From an uncultured Prevotella sp. (lineage in GTDB: Bacteria > Bacteroidota > Bacteroidia > Bacteroidales > Bacteroidaceae): DNA of 64,000 nucleotides. Shown piece after piece: positions 51,065-60,493 of the stretch; the first letter of the stretch is position 1, and each line of letters starts with the position of its first letter. The notes beneath the pieces were generated by a model that searched no databases, was not told the DNA's origin, and was given only the letters and a program-made list of their open reading frames with translations. A program made the translations under genes and the position numbers. The stretch covers positions 44,885 through 108,884 of the forward strand of contig NZ_CAMJFM010000005.1 in the NCBI RefSeq assembly GCF_946404925.1, in the 5' to 3' direction.

Positions 51065-53860
51065 TTATGCTAATTTCTCTTTCAGGTACTTGCCCGTTAG
51101 GCTTTCCTTGCATGCCGCGACGTCCTCGGGTGTTCCCGCTACGACTAAGCTTCCGCCTTTATCGCCACCGTCGGGACCAAGGTCTATCACGTGGTCGGCA
51201 CATTTTATCACCTCCATATTGTGCTCGATAATCAGGATGGAGTGGCCTCGTGCTATCAACGCATCGAAGGCTTTAAGCAACCTTTGGATATCGTGGAAAT
51301 GAAGACCCGTGGTGGGCTCGTCGAAGATGAAGAGCGTGGGCTCTTGCTTCTCTTGTCCGATGAAGTAGGCCAATTTTACTCGTTGGTTCTCACCACCAGA
51401 AAGTGATGACGAGTTCTGTCCGAGTTTGATGTATCCTAAACCCACATCTTCGAGCGTCTTGAGGCGCTTTACAATCGTGGCTTCATTGTGTTCCTTAAAG
51501 AAATCGATAGCCTCGGTGATTGTCATGTTCAGGATGTCGTCGACATTCTTTCCGTGGAAGTTTACATCGAGAATCTCTTTCTTGAATCGGTGACCATGAC
51601 ACGCCTCGCACTCCAACACCAAGTCGGCCATAAACTGCATCTCGACGGTGATGACACCAGCACCCTTACACTCCTCGCATCGTCCGCCATCGGCATTAAA
51701 CGAGAAGTATTGTGGGGTGAATCCCATCTGCTTGGAGAGTGGTTGCTCGGCATAGAGTTCGCGGATGGCATCGTAGGCCTTGACGTAAGTGGCGGGGTTA
51801 GAGCGGGTGCTCTTGCCAATAGGATTCTGGTCTACAAACTCAATATGCTTGATGGCATCCATATCGCCCTCAAGTCCGAGATACTCACCTGGAGCATCGC
51901 AAGCCTCACCAATACGGCGACGCATAGCAGGGTAGAGAATGCCCTTTATCAGACTCGACTTTCCAGAGCCAGAAACACCTGTAACTACGGTCATCACGTT
52001 AAGAGGAATCTTGACGTCGATGCCTTTAAGGTTGTTCATACGGGCTCCCTTGATGTTGATGAATCTGTTCCAAGGGCGGCGAGATGCTGGTACGGGAATC
52101 TCCTCCTGATGGAGCAGATATTTCACCGTATAGCTCTTGGGCCACTTCTTGAGCGAGGTTTTGTTCACCTCTTTGGCATCGCCATCGAACACCACTTCGC
52201 CACCAAGTCGTCCAGCATCAGGACCGATATCAATCAAGTGGTCGGCCGCACGCATAATCTCTTCGTCGTGCTCAACCACTACAACGGTATTGCCTAATGA
52301 TTGGAGCTCTTTCAACACATGAATCAAGCGGTCGGTATCTCTTGAGTGGAGACCGATACTTGGCTCATCGAGGATATACAACGAACCAACCAGCGAACTA
52401 CCTAACGATGTGCAGAGGTTGATACGCTGACTCTCACCACCAGAAAGGGAGTTGGAAAGGCGGTTAAGCGTAAGATATCCGAGACCTACATCAAGCAGGA
52501 ATTGGAGTCGGCTCTTGATTTCAGTAAGTAGGCGTTTGCCTATTTCTGCATCGTGCTCATCGAGTTCTAATCGCTCAAACCACTCCTTAACCTTGATGAT
52601 TGGCATCTGTACAAGGTCGGTGATACTACGTCCACCAATCTTGACGTAATCAGCCTCTGGCTTCAAACGTGTACCGTGGCATTTGGGACAATTAGTTTTG
52701 CCCCTATAGCGAGCCAGCATCACACGATATTGAATCTTATACTGGTTCTCGCGCACCATATCGAAGAAGGTATCGATACATGGTCTCTCCTTATTCCCCT
52801 TGTCAGATGGGAGTCCGTGCCACAACCAGTCTTTATGCTTCTGGCTCAGATTCATGTATGGTTCGAAGATGGGAAAATCGTCTTTGGCCGCATTACGGCA
52901 GAACCAATCTTTCCATTCCTTCATCCTCTCGCCGTGCCAACATACCACACAACCATCGTAAACGGATAGAGTGGTGTTGGGGATAACCAACTTCTCGTCG
53001 ATACCGATAATGCGTCCGAAGCCTTGGCATTTAGGACAAGCTCCTACGGGCGAGTTGAACGAGAACATCTGGTCGGTAGGTTCCTCGAATGTCATACCAT
53101 CGGCCTCGAACTTCATCGAGAAATCGTAGAAGATGGTTGGCGGGAAGAGCAATCTCAACTCACCATGCCCCTCGTAGAAAGCAGTTTCTGCTGAGTCTAC
53201 AAGGCGGGCGATGACATCCTTGGTATCATCGACACTCATGCGGTCGATAACAAGATAAATCTCCTCGTTGTCGAACTTACCTCCAGCCAAGTAATCATCA
53301 ATTCTCTGGAAATCGTTATTGACGTAGATACGAGCATAACCCTCCAACTGATAGGTCTTCAGCTGTTGTTCCATCGTGCGGCCTTCGTGCAGATGGATAG
53401 GTGACATCACCACGAAACGGGTTCCTTTTGAGAACTCAAGCATCTTCTGCACAACATCCTCGGTGGAGTGCTTCTTGACCTCGCATCCGCTAATGGGCGA
53501 ATAGGTGTGACCTATGCGGGCGAAGAGCAATCGGAGATACTCGTAAATCTCGGTGCTGGTGCCTACGGTGCTTCGTGGATTACGTGATATGACCTTCTGC
53601 TCGATGGCTATTGCTGGTGGGATGCCGCGAATGAAATCACACTCGGGTTTGTTCATCCTACCAAGGAATTGACGGGCATAACTCGACAAACTCTCTACAT
53701 AACGGCGTTGGCCTTCGGCATACAGAGTGTCGAAGGCCAAAGAAGATTTGCCGGAGCCACTGACTCCGGCAATTACTACGAATTGGTTACGGGGAATCTT
53801 GACATCAATGTTCTTTAAATTATTGACTCTTGCCCCTTTTATCTCTATTGAATCATTCAT
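51065..53860 (-). CDS. uvrA: Excinuclease ABC subunit A
   Basis: The 931-aa ABC ATPase of nucleotide excision repair has two ATPase modules: Walker A in IAGVSGSGKSSLAFDTLYAEG and again in VTGVSGSGKSSLIKG, with signatures LSGGESQRI and LSGGENQRVKL. Zinc modules are CPKCHGTRLKPEA and CEECKGAGV…CEACHGHRF. It starts 3 nt after uxaB. The start lies in ATGAATGAATGA, which offers an out-of-frame ATG overlapping the uxaB stop. Confidence 0.97.
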   Translation of the reverse strand: MNDSIEIKGARVNNLKNIDVKIPRNQFVVIAGVSGSGKSSLAFDTLYAEGQRRYVESLSSYARQFLGRMNKPECDFIRGIPPAIAIEQKVISRNPRSTVGTSTEIYEYLRLLFARIGHTYSPISGCEVKKHSTEDVVQKMLEFSKGTRFVVMSPIHLHEGRTMEQQLKTYQLEGYARIYVNNDFQRIDDYLAGGKFDNEEIYLVIDRMSVDDTKDVIARLVDSAETAFYEGHGELRLLFPPTIFYDFSMKFEADGMTFEEPTDQMFSFNSPVGACPKCQGFGRIIGIDEKLVIPNTTLSVYDGCVVCWHGERMKEWKDWFCRNAAKDDFPIFEPYMNLSQKHKDWLWHGLPSDKGNKERPCIDTFFDMVRENQYKIQYRVMLARYRGKTNCPKCHGTRLKPEADYVKIGGRSITDLVQMPIIKVKEWFERLELDEHDAEIGKRLLTEIKSRLQFLLDVGLGYLTLNRLSNSLSGGESQRINLCTSLGSSLVGSLYILDEPSIGLHSRDTDRLIHVLKELQSLGNTVVVVEHDEEIMRAADHLIDIGPDAGRLGGEVVFDGDAKEVNKTSLKKWPKSYTVKYLLHQEEIPVPASRRPWNRFINIKGARMNNLKGIDVKIPLNVMTVVTGVSGSGKSSLIKGILYPAMRRRIGEACDAPGEYLGLEGDMDAIKHIEFVDQNPIGKSTRSNPATYVKAYDAIRELYAEQPLSKQMGFTPQYFSFNADGGRCEECKGAGVITVEMQFMADLVLECEACHGHRFKKEILDVNFHGKNVDDILNMTITEAIDFFKEHNEATIVKRLKTLEDVGLGYIKLGQNSSSLSGGENQRVKLAYFIGQEKQEPTLFIFDEPTTGLHFHDIQRLLKAFDALIARGHSILIIEHNMEVIKCADHVIDLGPDGGDKGGSLVVAGTPEDVAACKESLTGKYLKEKLA

Positions 53861-53863
53861 TCA

Positions 53864-55303
53864 TTATAAAATACTCTTTACGGCCTCGAGCATACCAACG
53901 CTCTTGATGAGGTCGAGATCCTGCTTCACCATGTCGTTCAGACCAGGAATCTTATTCAGGTCCTCCTGCCAGATGAACTCGGCTCCCAGAACACCATCGG
54001 CCACCTTCTGTGTATCGCCGGTAGCCCAGAGCTCCTTCAGCAGATCCATAATCTTCTGGTCGTCGTTTGGCACAATCTCTACGCCATCCTCGCGCTTACC
54101 ACCCTTATAATAGGTGATGATAGCAGCCAGACCGAATACAAGACCCTTTGGAAGTTCGCCCTTGCGCTCCAGATATGTCTTCACACCGGGGAGGTCGCGA
54201 GCCTGGAACTTGGGGAATGAGTTCAGCATGATGCTGGTTACCTGGTGGTCAACGTATGGGTTGTCGAAACGCTCCAGCACGTCGCTGGCAAACTTCTCAA
54301 GTTCGTCCATTGGAAGGTCGAGTGTCTGCATCAGCTCTTCGAACTGTACCTTGTGGATATACTTACCGATAACCTCATGATTGCAAGCATCGCGAACGAT
54401 GTTAACACCACTCAGGAATGCTACTGGGCTCAATACGGTGTGAGGGCCATTGAGCAGGGTTACCTTACGCTTGTGGTATGGCTCCTCTGATGGTACGAAG
54501 AGTACGTGCAATCCAGCCTTATCAGCGGGGAACTCCTGGGCAACCTCTTTTGGTGCCTCGATAACCCACAGGTGGAAATTCTCGGCCTGAACAACTAAGT
54601 TGTCGCGGTAGCAGATCTTCTCCTGAATCTCTTTGATCTCATTGCGTGGGAATCCTGGAACGATACGGTCTACGAGGGTAGCGTATACACCACAAGCCTC
54701 TTCGAACCACTTCTTGAAGTCGTCGCCAAGGTTCCACAGCTCGATATATTTGTAAATACAATCTTTCAAAACGTGACCATTCAGGAAGATCAACTCGCAT
54801 GGGAAGATGATGAGTCCCTTGGTCTTGTCGCCATTAAAAGTCTGATAGCGACGATACAACAGCTGAACCAGCTTGCCTGGATAGCTGCTTGCTGGAGCAT
54901 CCTCCAGTTTGCATGATGGGTCGAATGCGATACCGGCCTCGGTTGTGTTAGAGATAACGAAACGAATCTCTGGCTGATCGGCCAATGCCATAAAGGCTGC
55001 ATTCTGTGTGTAAGGATTAAGCGCACGGCTAATCACATCGATACGCTCGAGGGTGTTTACGGGCTTGCCGTTCTCACGACCCTGCAAGTTTACGTGATAC
55101 AGACAGTCTTGAGCGTTCAACCAGTCTACCATACCTTTCTCGATAGGTTGTACTACAACTACCGAACCGTTAAAGTCGGTCTTCTGGTCCATGTTCCAGA
55201 TAATCCAATCAACAAATGCGCGGAGGAAGTTGCCTTCGCCAAACTGAATCACCTTCTCAGGCATTACGCTCTTTGGAGCAAACTGTTTGTTTAGTGGTTT
55301 CAT
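53864..55303 (-). CDS. uxaB: Tagaturonate reductase
   Basis: The ORF track start (55354) falls in the promoter; the Met at 55303 (MKPLNKQFAPKSVMPEKVIQFGEGNFLRAF) gives 479 aa. The mannitol dehydrogenase-like fold reduces D-tagaturonate to D-altronate with NADH, in pectin/galacturonate breakdown. The Rossmann start VIQFGEGNFLRAFVDW and ISNTTEAGIAFDPS are typical; the catalytic Lys is likely in VRDACNHEVIGKYIHKVQFEELM or the preceding GPHTVLSPVAFLSG region. It precedes uvrA by 3 nt, so a sugar-acid gene heads a repair operon. Confidence 0.9.
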   Translation of the reverse strand: MKPLNKQFAPKSVMPEKVIQFGEGNFLRAFVDWIIWNMDQKTDFNGSVVVVQPIEKGMVDWLNAQDCLYHVNLQGRENGKPVNTLERIDVISRALNPYTQNAAFMALADQPEIRFVISNTTEAGIAFDPSCKLEDAPASSYPGKLVQLLYRRYQTFNGDKTKGLIIFPCELIFLNGHVLKDCIYKYIELWNLGDDFKKWFEEACGVYATLVDRIVPGFPRNEIKEIQEKICYRDNLVVQAENFHLWVIEAPKEVAQEFPADKAGLHVLFVPSEEPYHKRKVTLLNGPHTVLSPVAFLSGVNIVRDACNHEVIGKYIHKVQFEELMQTLDLPMDELEKFASDVLERFDNPYVDHQVTSIMLNSFPKFQARDLPGVKTYLERKGELPKGLVFGLAAIITYYKGGKREDGVEIVPNDDQKIMDLLKELWATGDTQKVADGVLGAEFIWQEDLNKIPGLNDMVKQDLDLIKSVGMLEAVKSIL

Positions 55304-55351
55304 TTTTAATATTGTTTTAATTGTTACTATTTTGTTTCCGAATTGCGATTG

Positions 55352-55359
55352 CAAAGATA
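55352..55359 (-). promoter_or_regulatory. -7 box for the uxaB-uvrA unit
   Basis: The minus strand reads TATCTTTG, 48 nt before the uxaB ATG at 55303. No later promoter is evident before uvrA, DUF5686, addA or addB. Confidence 0.65.
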
Positions 55360-55426
55360 GACCATTTTTGCGAAACCTCCAAATTTATAGAAACTAAAAA
55401 CTTAAAAAACAACGGAAACCTTTACG

Positions 55427-56020
55427 CTATATTTTGTTGATATCTACGTACCCATGCATCACGGCATAGATGGTAAGAGCTGATACACTTTTCATGCCCA
55501 ATTTGTCCATGATGTTCTTACGATGGGTAATAACTGTAGCCAAGCCAATATTAAGTTTATCGGCTATCTCCTTATTAATATATCCTTGAACAATCAGCGA
55601 CATCACCTCGATTTCTCTATCCGTGAGTATCTTCTTATTCAGTATCTCGGGCATAGGGGGCAGATTCTCGCCCTTGCCGTGAGCATGTTGTTCAAGCATC
55701 AATAGCGAACGTACTAATTCCTTCTCTGGAACATTTACGCAGAGGCACTTGAAATCGGATAGTTGCGACATCGTGTCGAGCGAGAGCGTTAGGACGATTG
55801 TCTTACGTTTACGCTCAGTGAAGAACTGCATGTCTTCAAGCACGATGGCCATCGCTGTGAAATAGTGGAAATAACTCTCGGGATCGTTTGCTTGTAGTTC
55901 AGATAACGATCCGTATGTGTCAACCGTTAAGATGGGCATGACATTTTGCAGGATAGCCTTCAACCCCAACGCCGAGAGGGTATTGGGGTCGATGATAGCT
56001 ATCTTGGGTCTATTGTTCAT
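55427..56020 (-). CDS. LuxR-type regulator with atypical receiver domain
   Basis: The 197-aa protein has a receiver-like N-terminal domain (KIAIIDPNTLSALGLKAILQ) and a C-terminal GerE helix-turn-helix (LTDREIEVMSLIVQGYINKEIADKLNIGLATVITHRKNIMDKLG). The receiver lacks an evident phospho-acceptor Asp: where strand 3 should end in Asp the text is FTAMAIVLEDMQFF. Control may therefore not use phosphorylation. It is translationally coupled (ATGA) to the decarboxylase beta subunit, so it may regulate this propionate-pathway unit. Confidence 0.8.
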   Translation of the reverse strand: MNNRPKIAIIDPNTLSALGLKAILQNVMPILTVDTYGSLSELQANDPESYFHYFTAMAIVLEDMQFFTERKRKTIVLTLSLDTMSQLSDFKCLCVNVPEKELVRSLLMLEQHAHGKGENLPPMPEILNKKILTDREIEVMSLIVQGYINKEIADKLNIGLATVITHRKNIMDKLGMKSVSALTIYAVMHGYVDINKI

Positions 56021-57174
56021 GATAAGAATCCTAATAATGCTCCTGCTGCTACAGCCGATCCGATGACACCAGCCACGTTTGGACCCATAGCGTGCATCAG
56101 CAGGAAGTTATGACGGTCGTATTCCAGACCTAAGTTGTTTGATATACGTGCTGCCATTGGAACTGCACTCACTCCAGCGTTACCAATCAGTGGGTTTAGT
56201 TTCTTGCTTTCAGGCAGGAACAGATTCATCAGTTTTACAAAACATACGCCCGATGCTGTGGCAATCATAAAGGCCATGGCACCAAGAGCGAAGATCTTGA
56301 TGGTGTTGAATGTAAGGAACTCGCTGGCTTGGGTAGAGCAACCTACGGTCAAACCAAGCAGCATCACCACAATATCATTCAGTGCAGCACCAGCGGTCTT
56401 GGCCAAACGGGTGGTCTTGCCACTCTCCTTCAGCAGGTTACCAAAGAACAGCATTCCCAATAAGGGCAGACCTGAAGGCACGATGAATGTGGTAAGCAGC
56501 AATCCGATGATTGGGAACAGAATACGCTCCGTCTGCGATACCTCGCGTCCTGGTTTCATCTTAATAACGCGCTCCTTCTTGGTGGTGAGCAATCGCATGA
56601 TGAATGGCTGAATCACTGGAACCAAGGCCATATAAGAGTAGGCACATACGGCGATGGCACCCATCAGGTTGGGCGAAAGTTTAGAACTCAGGAAGATAGC
56701 TGTAGGACCATCGGCACCACCAATGATGGCGATACCAGCAGCTTGTGATGGCTCGAATCCCATAGCAAGTGCAACCATATAGGCTCCAAAGATACCGAAC
56801 TGGGCCGAAGCTCCGATCAACATCAGCTTGGGGTTAGCAAGCAGAGCTGTAAAGTCGGTCATAGCGCCAATGCCAAGGAAGATAAGTGGAGGATACCAAC
56901 CTTGACGAACACCCTGATAGAAGATGTTTAATACCGAGTTGTCCTCATATAGTCCAATCTCCAATCCTGCGTCAGCACGGAAGGGGATATTGCCAAGAAT
57001 GATGCCCAATCCGATGGGGACGAGCAAGAGTGGCTCAAAGTCTTTCTTGATGGCAAGCCAGATAAAGAAGGCTCCCACCGCTATCATGATAAGATTTCCT
57101 ACCGTAGCATTGGCAAAGGCCGTGTAGGTAAGAAACTCATGAAAGTTCTGTATGATAAACTGTCCTAAATCCAT
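56017..57174 (-). CDS. Na+-translocating decarboxylase beta subunit
   Basis: The 385-aa integral membrane protein is of the OadB/MmdB family, about 11 helices. Conserved blocks include PLIFLGIGAMTDFTALLANPKLMLIGASAQFGIF, GIAIIGGADGPTAIFLSSKL and NAGVSAVPMAARI. It decarboxylates carboxybiotin on the carrier subunit and pumps Na+ outward. With MutAB nearby the substrate is most likely (S)-methylmalonyl-CoA. It is followed by the LuxR-type gene with a 4-nt overlap. Confidence 0.93.
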   Translation of the reverse strand: MDLGQFIIQNFHEFLTYTAFANATVGNLIMIAVGAFFIWLAIKKDFEPLLLVPIGLGIILGNIPFRADAGLEIGLYEDNSVLNIFYQGVRQGWYPPLIFLGIGAMTDFTALLANPKLMLIGASAQFGIFGAYMVALAMGFEPSQAAGIAIIGGADGPTAIFLSSKLSPNLMGAIAVCAYSYMALVPVIQPFIMRLLTTKKERVIKMKPGREVSQTERILFPIIGLLLTTFIVPSGLPLLGMLFFGNLLKESGKTTRLAKTAGAALNDIVVMLLGLTVGCSTQASEFLTFNTIKIFALGAMAFMIATASGVCFVKLMNLFLPESKKLNPLIGNAGVSAVPMAARISNNLGLEYDRHNFLLMHAMGPNVAGVIGSAVAAGALLGFLS

Positions 57175-57181
57175 AGTAAAC

Positions 57182-57202
57182 TCTTAATTCTAAAATCTTA
57201 AT
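57182..57202. repeat. Heptamer-like array between decarboxylase genes
   Basis: TCTTAAT, TCTAAAA, TCTTAAT in tandem. It ends at the last base of the biotin carrier gene's stop. A weaker example of the stop-adjacent heptamer pattern. Confidence 0.5.
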
Positions 57203-57654
57203 TATCCTATGGTCATCATGACAGTTCCTTCCATTACGCTTTCACCTGGCTTAACGGTGATAGAGGTAACGGTACCTGAGAATTCAGATTCGATGTTGTT
57301 CTGCATCTTCATGGCTTCGAGCACCAGAACCACATCGCCCTGCTTAACGGTGTCACCAACATTCACCTTCAGGTCGATAATAGTTCCAGGAAGTGGAGCC
57401 TTAACGGGCGAACCAGTTCCAGCAGCCATAGGCTTATCAGCAGCGGGTGCTGCAGCTGGAGCAACAGTTGGACGAGCCACCGTCTTTGGAGCCTCTACGT
57501 GAACCTTCTTCAGTGTACTTGTGGGGTTGATGGGCTGCTTGAGCTCAACATCGAAACGCACGCCGTTAACAATGACTTTGGCTACGTTTCCCTCTACTTC
57601 TTCTATCTCTACGTCGTAATCTACGCCTTGTACTTTATATTGATACTTATTCAT
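57202..57654 (-). CDS. Biotin carboxyl carrier subunit of the decarboxylase
   Basis: The 150-aa protein has a short N-terminal strand region, a Pro/Ala-rich flexible linker (residues about 55-80, APAAAPAADKP) and a C-terminal biotinyl domain with the biotinylation motif LEAMKMQNN; Lys117 carries biotin. It shuttles carboxyl groups from the carboxyltransferase to the beta subunit. Its neighbours are OadG-like and beta subunits of the same pump. Confidence 0.94.
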   Translation of the reverse strand: MNKYQYKVQGVDYDVEIEEVEGNVAKVIVNGVRFDVELKQPINPTSTLKKVHVEAPKTVARPTVAPAAAPAADKPMAAGTGSPVKAPLPGTIIDLKVNVGDTVKQGDVVLVLEAMKMQNNIESEFSGTVTSITVKPGESVMEGTVMMTIG

Positions 57655-57671
57655 AGTCTAATAAATTGAAA

Positions 57672-58697
57672 TTAACGAATCACTGGGGTTGTAGGAATCT
57701 TAGGAGCATTGTGCGATGTTGGGATGACGGGCTTAGAGAAGTGCGTCATCTGGTTCGACTCATCTGCCCATCCTGTATCTTTCGATTTGATGGTGATGAC
57801 ACCGCTTTCTACATCGTGTACATCGTCCTGATACTGCTTGAGTGCCATAGAGATAACGGCGATGTAAACCTCCTTGTCGATACCCTTGGTCTTCAGACCA
57901 TCCTGCAGGATGTTTCCTGTAGCGTGTGCCAAGTCGTGAGTCACCTCAACGGTCTTGGTGATAGGCTTGATTGGTTGGGTGTTAACCACCTTCTTAGCCG
58001 TCTCGATGTTACGCATAATGAGTCCGAATACCCAGAAGAAAATGAATAGTACAGCCAGACAGAAGAATACGATACCCATAGCCAGCAGGGTGATACCGAA
58101 TCCGTGTGGATCCTCACGCTTCAGCTTGGCATCCTTGGTCTCATCGGTCTTGATGAAGTTCTCGATACCAGGTGTAACATTTTCTGCTGATTTTACAGCC
58201 CATGTGTTGGCGGTCTGACGAGCATAACTCTGGTCGGCTGCCAAAGCAGGGATGGTTACTGAATCGATTAATTCAGTGGCGTTACCATTGAAGAATCCCA
58301 GCCAGAGTGGCTCCGACATGGGGACGTTGAGAGACAGATGCAACTTACTCTGTGCAGGGTTAGAGTTGCAAAAGAAGATCAGGTGCTGGCGTCCACCTAT
58401 CTGCGTACGAGTATCTCCGCTTGGGATAACGCTCATGCGTTTGATACGTTCTGGAACGCTCATCTTTGGATCGAGAACGGACTTGTCTGTAGTAAAATAC
58501 ATACCACGCACGTTGTAAGTTGTGAACGAGGTGTTCTCCAACTCAATCCATGCGTGGTTCTGTCCGTAATCATCCTGAATGCTGGCGGTATTGTTGGTCA
58601 GCACCTCGTTAATGCGAATGTTCTTGGCTCCTTGTGCCATCATCGCCGTGGCGCTTACCAGCAATAGTCCGCTGAGCAGGATTTTGGTTCTTTTCAT
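57672..58697 (-). CDS. OadG-type gamma subunit fused to a lamin-tail-like domain
   Basis: The 341-aa protein has a signal peptide (MKRTKILLSGLLLVSATAMMAQ). An extracytoplasmic N-terminal domain resembles a lamin-tail (LTD) immunoglobulin-like fold: IRINEVLTNNTASIQDDYGQNHAWIELENTSFTTYNVRG. One membrane helix follows (GITLLAMGIVFFCLAVLFIFFWVFG), then the OadG cytoplasmic region. Classic OadG is under 100 aa, so the exported domain is a large addition. It should anchor and assemble the Na+ pump; the exported domain's role is unknown. Confidence 0.82.
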   Translation of the reverse strand: MKRTKILLSGLLLVSATAMMAQGAKNIRINEVLTNNTASIQDDYGQNHAWIELENTSFTTYNVRGMYFTTDKSVLDPKMSVPERIKRMSVIPSGDTRTQIGGRQHLIFFCNSNPAQSKLHLSLNVPMSEPLWLGFFNGNATELIDSVTIPALAADQSYARQTANTWAVKSAENVTPGIENFIKTDETKDAKLKREDPHGFGITLLAMGIVFFCLAVLFIFFWVFGLIMRNIETAKKVVNTQPIKPITKTVEVTHDLAHATGNILQDGLKTKGIDKEVYIAVISMALKQYQDDVHDVESGVITIKSKDTGWADESNQMTHFSKPVIPTSHNAPKIPTTPVIR

Positions 58698-58744
58698 TTG
58701 TTTTGTTGGTGTATTATTAAATAAGATTCATTTTCTTATTTTTG

Positions 58745-60436
58745 TCATCCGCAGAAGAACAGCACAACTATCTGAGCTGTAAAGATTCTGAGGAACATAG
58801 CCAAAGGATATACCGTAGAATATCCCAAGGCGGGAGCCTCCTTCGAGCAGATGCTGTTAGCATAAGCCAATGCGGGGGGATCGGTATAGGTACCAGCTAA
58901 CATACCAGCCAAGGTGAAGTAGTTGAAACCGAATTTAAGACGTGCGATAGGACCTACAATCAGGATTGGGATAATGGTGATGAGGAAACCTGTGAGCACA
59001 TAGAGCAATCCATCGCCCTGAACCACAGTCTCAAAGAATCCAGCTCCTGCCTTGATACCTACTGATGCCAAGAAGAGCACAAGTCCTATTTCGCGAAGCA
59101 TCATATTGGCTGATGTGGTGGTGTAGGTTACCAGATGTATCTTATAACCATAGCGACCAATCAGAATGGCGATAATCAGCGGACCACCAGCCAGACCCAA
59201 TTTTACTGGTACTGGCATACCAGGAATAGCTACTGGGAACATACCGAAGATGAGTCCGATGAAAATACCAACGAAGATGGTGGCGATGTTTGGCGCATCC
59301 AGACGACGGATAGAGTTACCCATCTTGCCAGCTACGTTGTCAACTGCATCCTCTGGACCAACCACCATGATGCGGTCGCCCACCTGCAGAGGCAGGGTAG
59401 GAGATGCGAAGATGTCCATACCGTGACGTGTTACGCGGGTTACGTTAACACCATAAACACTCGAGAAGTGGAGCGAAGCCAACGTCTTACCATTTACCTT
59501 AGGATTGGTAATCACAATGCGCTTTGAAACCATTGGCTGATCCTGCTGCTCAAAGTCGATGTCGAGCTTTGGTCCGATAAAGGCGGTGATAGCCTCCTGG
59601 TCGGCCTCGGCGCATACGATGAGCATCTGGTCGCCAACGTGGAAGATGGTATCGCGGTTAGGGATAAACAGCTCGCCCTCGTGAACCAGACGAGAAACTA
59701 CGAAGTCGCGATTCATAAAGTCGTGAACCTGCAGCAGAGTCTTTCCCTCCAAGTATTTGTTGGTTACCTCAAGGTGCATCTTGTAAGGCTTCTTGTTGGC
59801 GTTGGTCTCATCGAGAGCTTCCAGTTGCTTCTCTTCGTGATCCAGCTTAACCTTACATATATACCTTACTAATATAATAGCGCCAATGATGCCAAGCACA
59901 CCAAGTGGGTAGGCACAAGCATAGGCCGATGCAATCTGTGGAGCGTTGCTGCCGAATACTGTAGAAAGAGCTTCGTTGGCAGCACCAAGTCCAGGGGTAT
60001 TAGTTACGGCACCATACAGTGTACCAACCATCATAGGCAGGTTGGATGGGTTGCTGGTGTCGAAGAAGATGTAGTAGCAACCAAACATCACAAGGATGTT
60101 AAGCACGATGGCGGTTGCTGCCATTGCATTTAGTTTGATTCCCTGTGTACCAAAGCTCTCAAAGAATCCAGGACCCACCTGAAGACCAATCATAAACACA
60201 AAGAGGATCAGTCCGAAATCCTGTACAAACGTAAGAATGGGTGTGGGAGCGGTAAATCCGATGTGTCCAGCCAGAATACCTGCAAACAATACAAAGGTTA
60301 CACCCAAAGAAACACCAAAAAACTTAATTTTACCTAAGTAAACACCAATCGCTATCACAATAGCGTAGAGCAACGCGATATGCGCCACTGAGTCAGTTGT
60401 CGTAAAAAGGTCTTTTAACCACTGAAATGATTCCAT
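58745..60436 (-). CDS. AspT/YidE-like transporter with two TrkA_C domains
   Basis: The 563-aa membrane protein consists of two homologous helical halves (AspT/YidE/YbjL duplication). They flank two cytoplasmic RCK_C/TrkA_C domains ([59 protein letters not shown]). [20 protein letters not shown] and [19 protein letters not shown] are the paired signature motifs. AspT exchanges aspartate for alanine; relatives may export succinate. In this context (head of the decarboxylase unit) a dicarboxylate role is plausible but inferred. Confidence 0.88.
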   Translation of the reverse strand: MESFQWLKDLFTTTDSVAHIALLYAIVIAIGVYLGKIKFFGVSLGVTFVLFAGILAGHIGFTAPTPILTFVQDFGLILFVFMIGLQVGPGFFESFGTQGIKLNAMAATAIVLNILVMFGCYYIFFDTSNPSNLPMMVGTLYGAVTNTPGLGAANEALSTVFGSNAPQIASAYACAYPLGVLGIIGAIILVRYICKVKLDHEEKQLEALDETNANKKPYKMHLEVTNKYLEGKTLLQVHDFMNRDFVVSRLVHEGELFIPNRDTIFHVGDQMLIVCAEADQEAITAFIGPKLDIDFEQQDQPMVSKRIVITNPKVNGKTLASLHFSSVYGVNVTRVTRHGMDIFASPTLPLQVGDRIMVVGPEDAVDNVAGKMGNSIRRLDAPNIATIFVGIFIGLIFGMFPVAIPGMPVPVKLGLAGGPLIIAILIGRYGYKIHLVTYTTTSANMMLREIGLVLFLASVGIKAGAGFFETVVQGDGLLYVLTGFLITIIPILIVGPIARLKFGFNYFTLAGMLAGTYTDPPALAYANSICSKEAPALGYSTVYPLAMFLRIFTAQIVVLFFCG

Positions 60437-60485
60437 AAATTACTCTAATAATACCTATTCTTTATAATATCTCAAATTTCGAGTG

Positions 60486-60493
60486 CAAAGTTA
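60486..60493 (-). promoter_or_regulatory. -7 box for the transporter-decarboxylase unit
   Basis: The minus strand reads TAACTTTG, 50 nt before the ATG at 60436. Confidence 0.6.
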
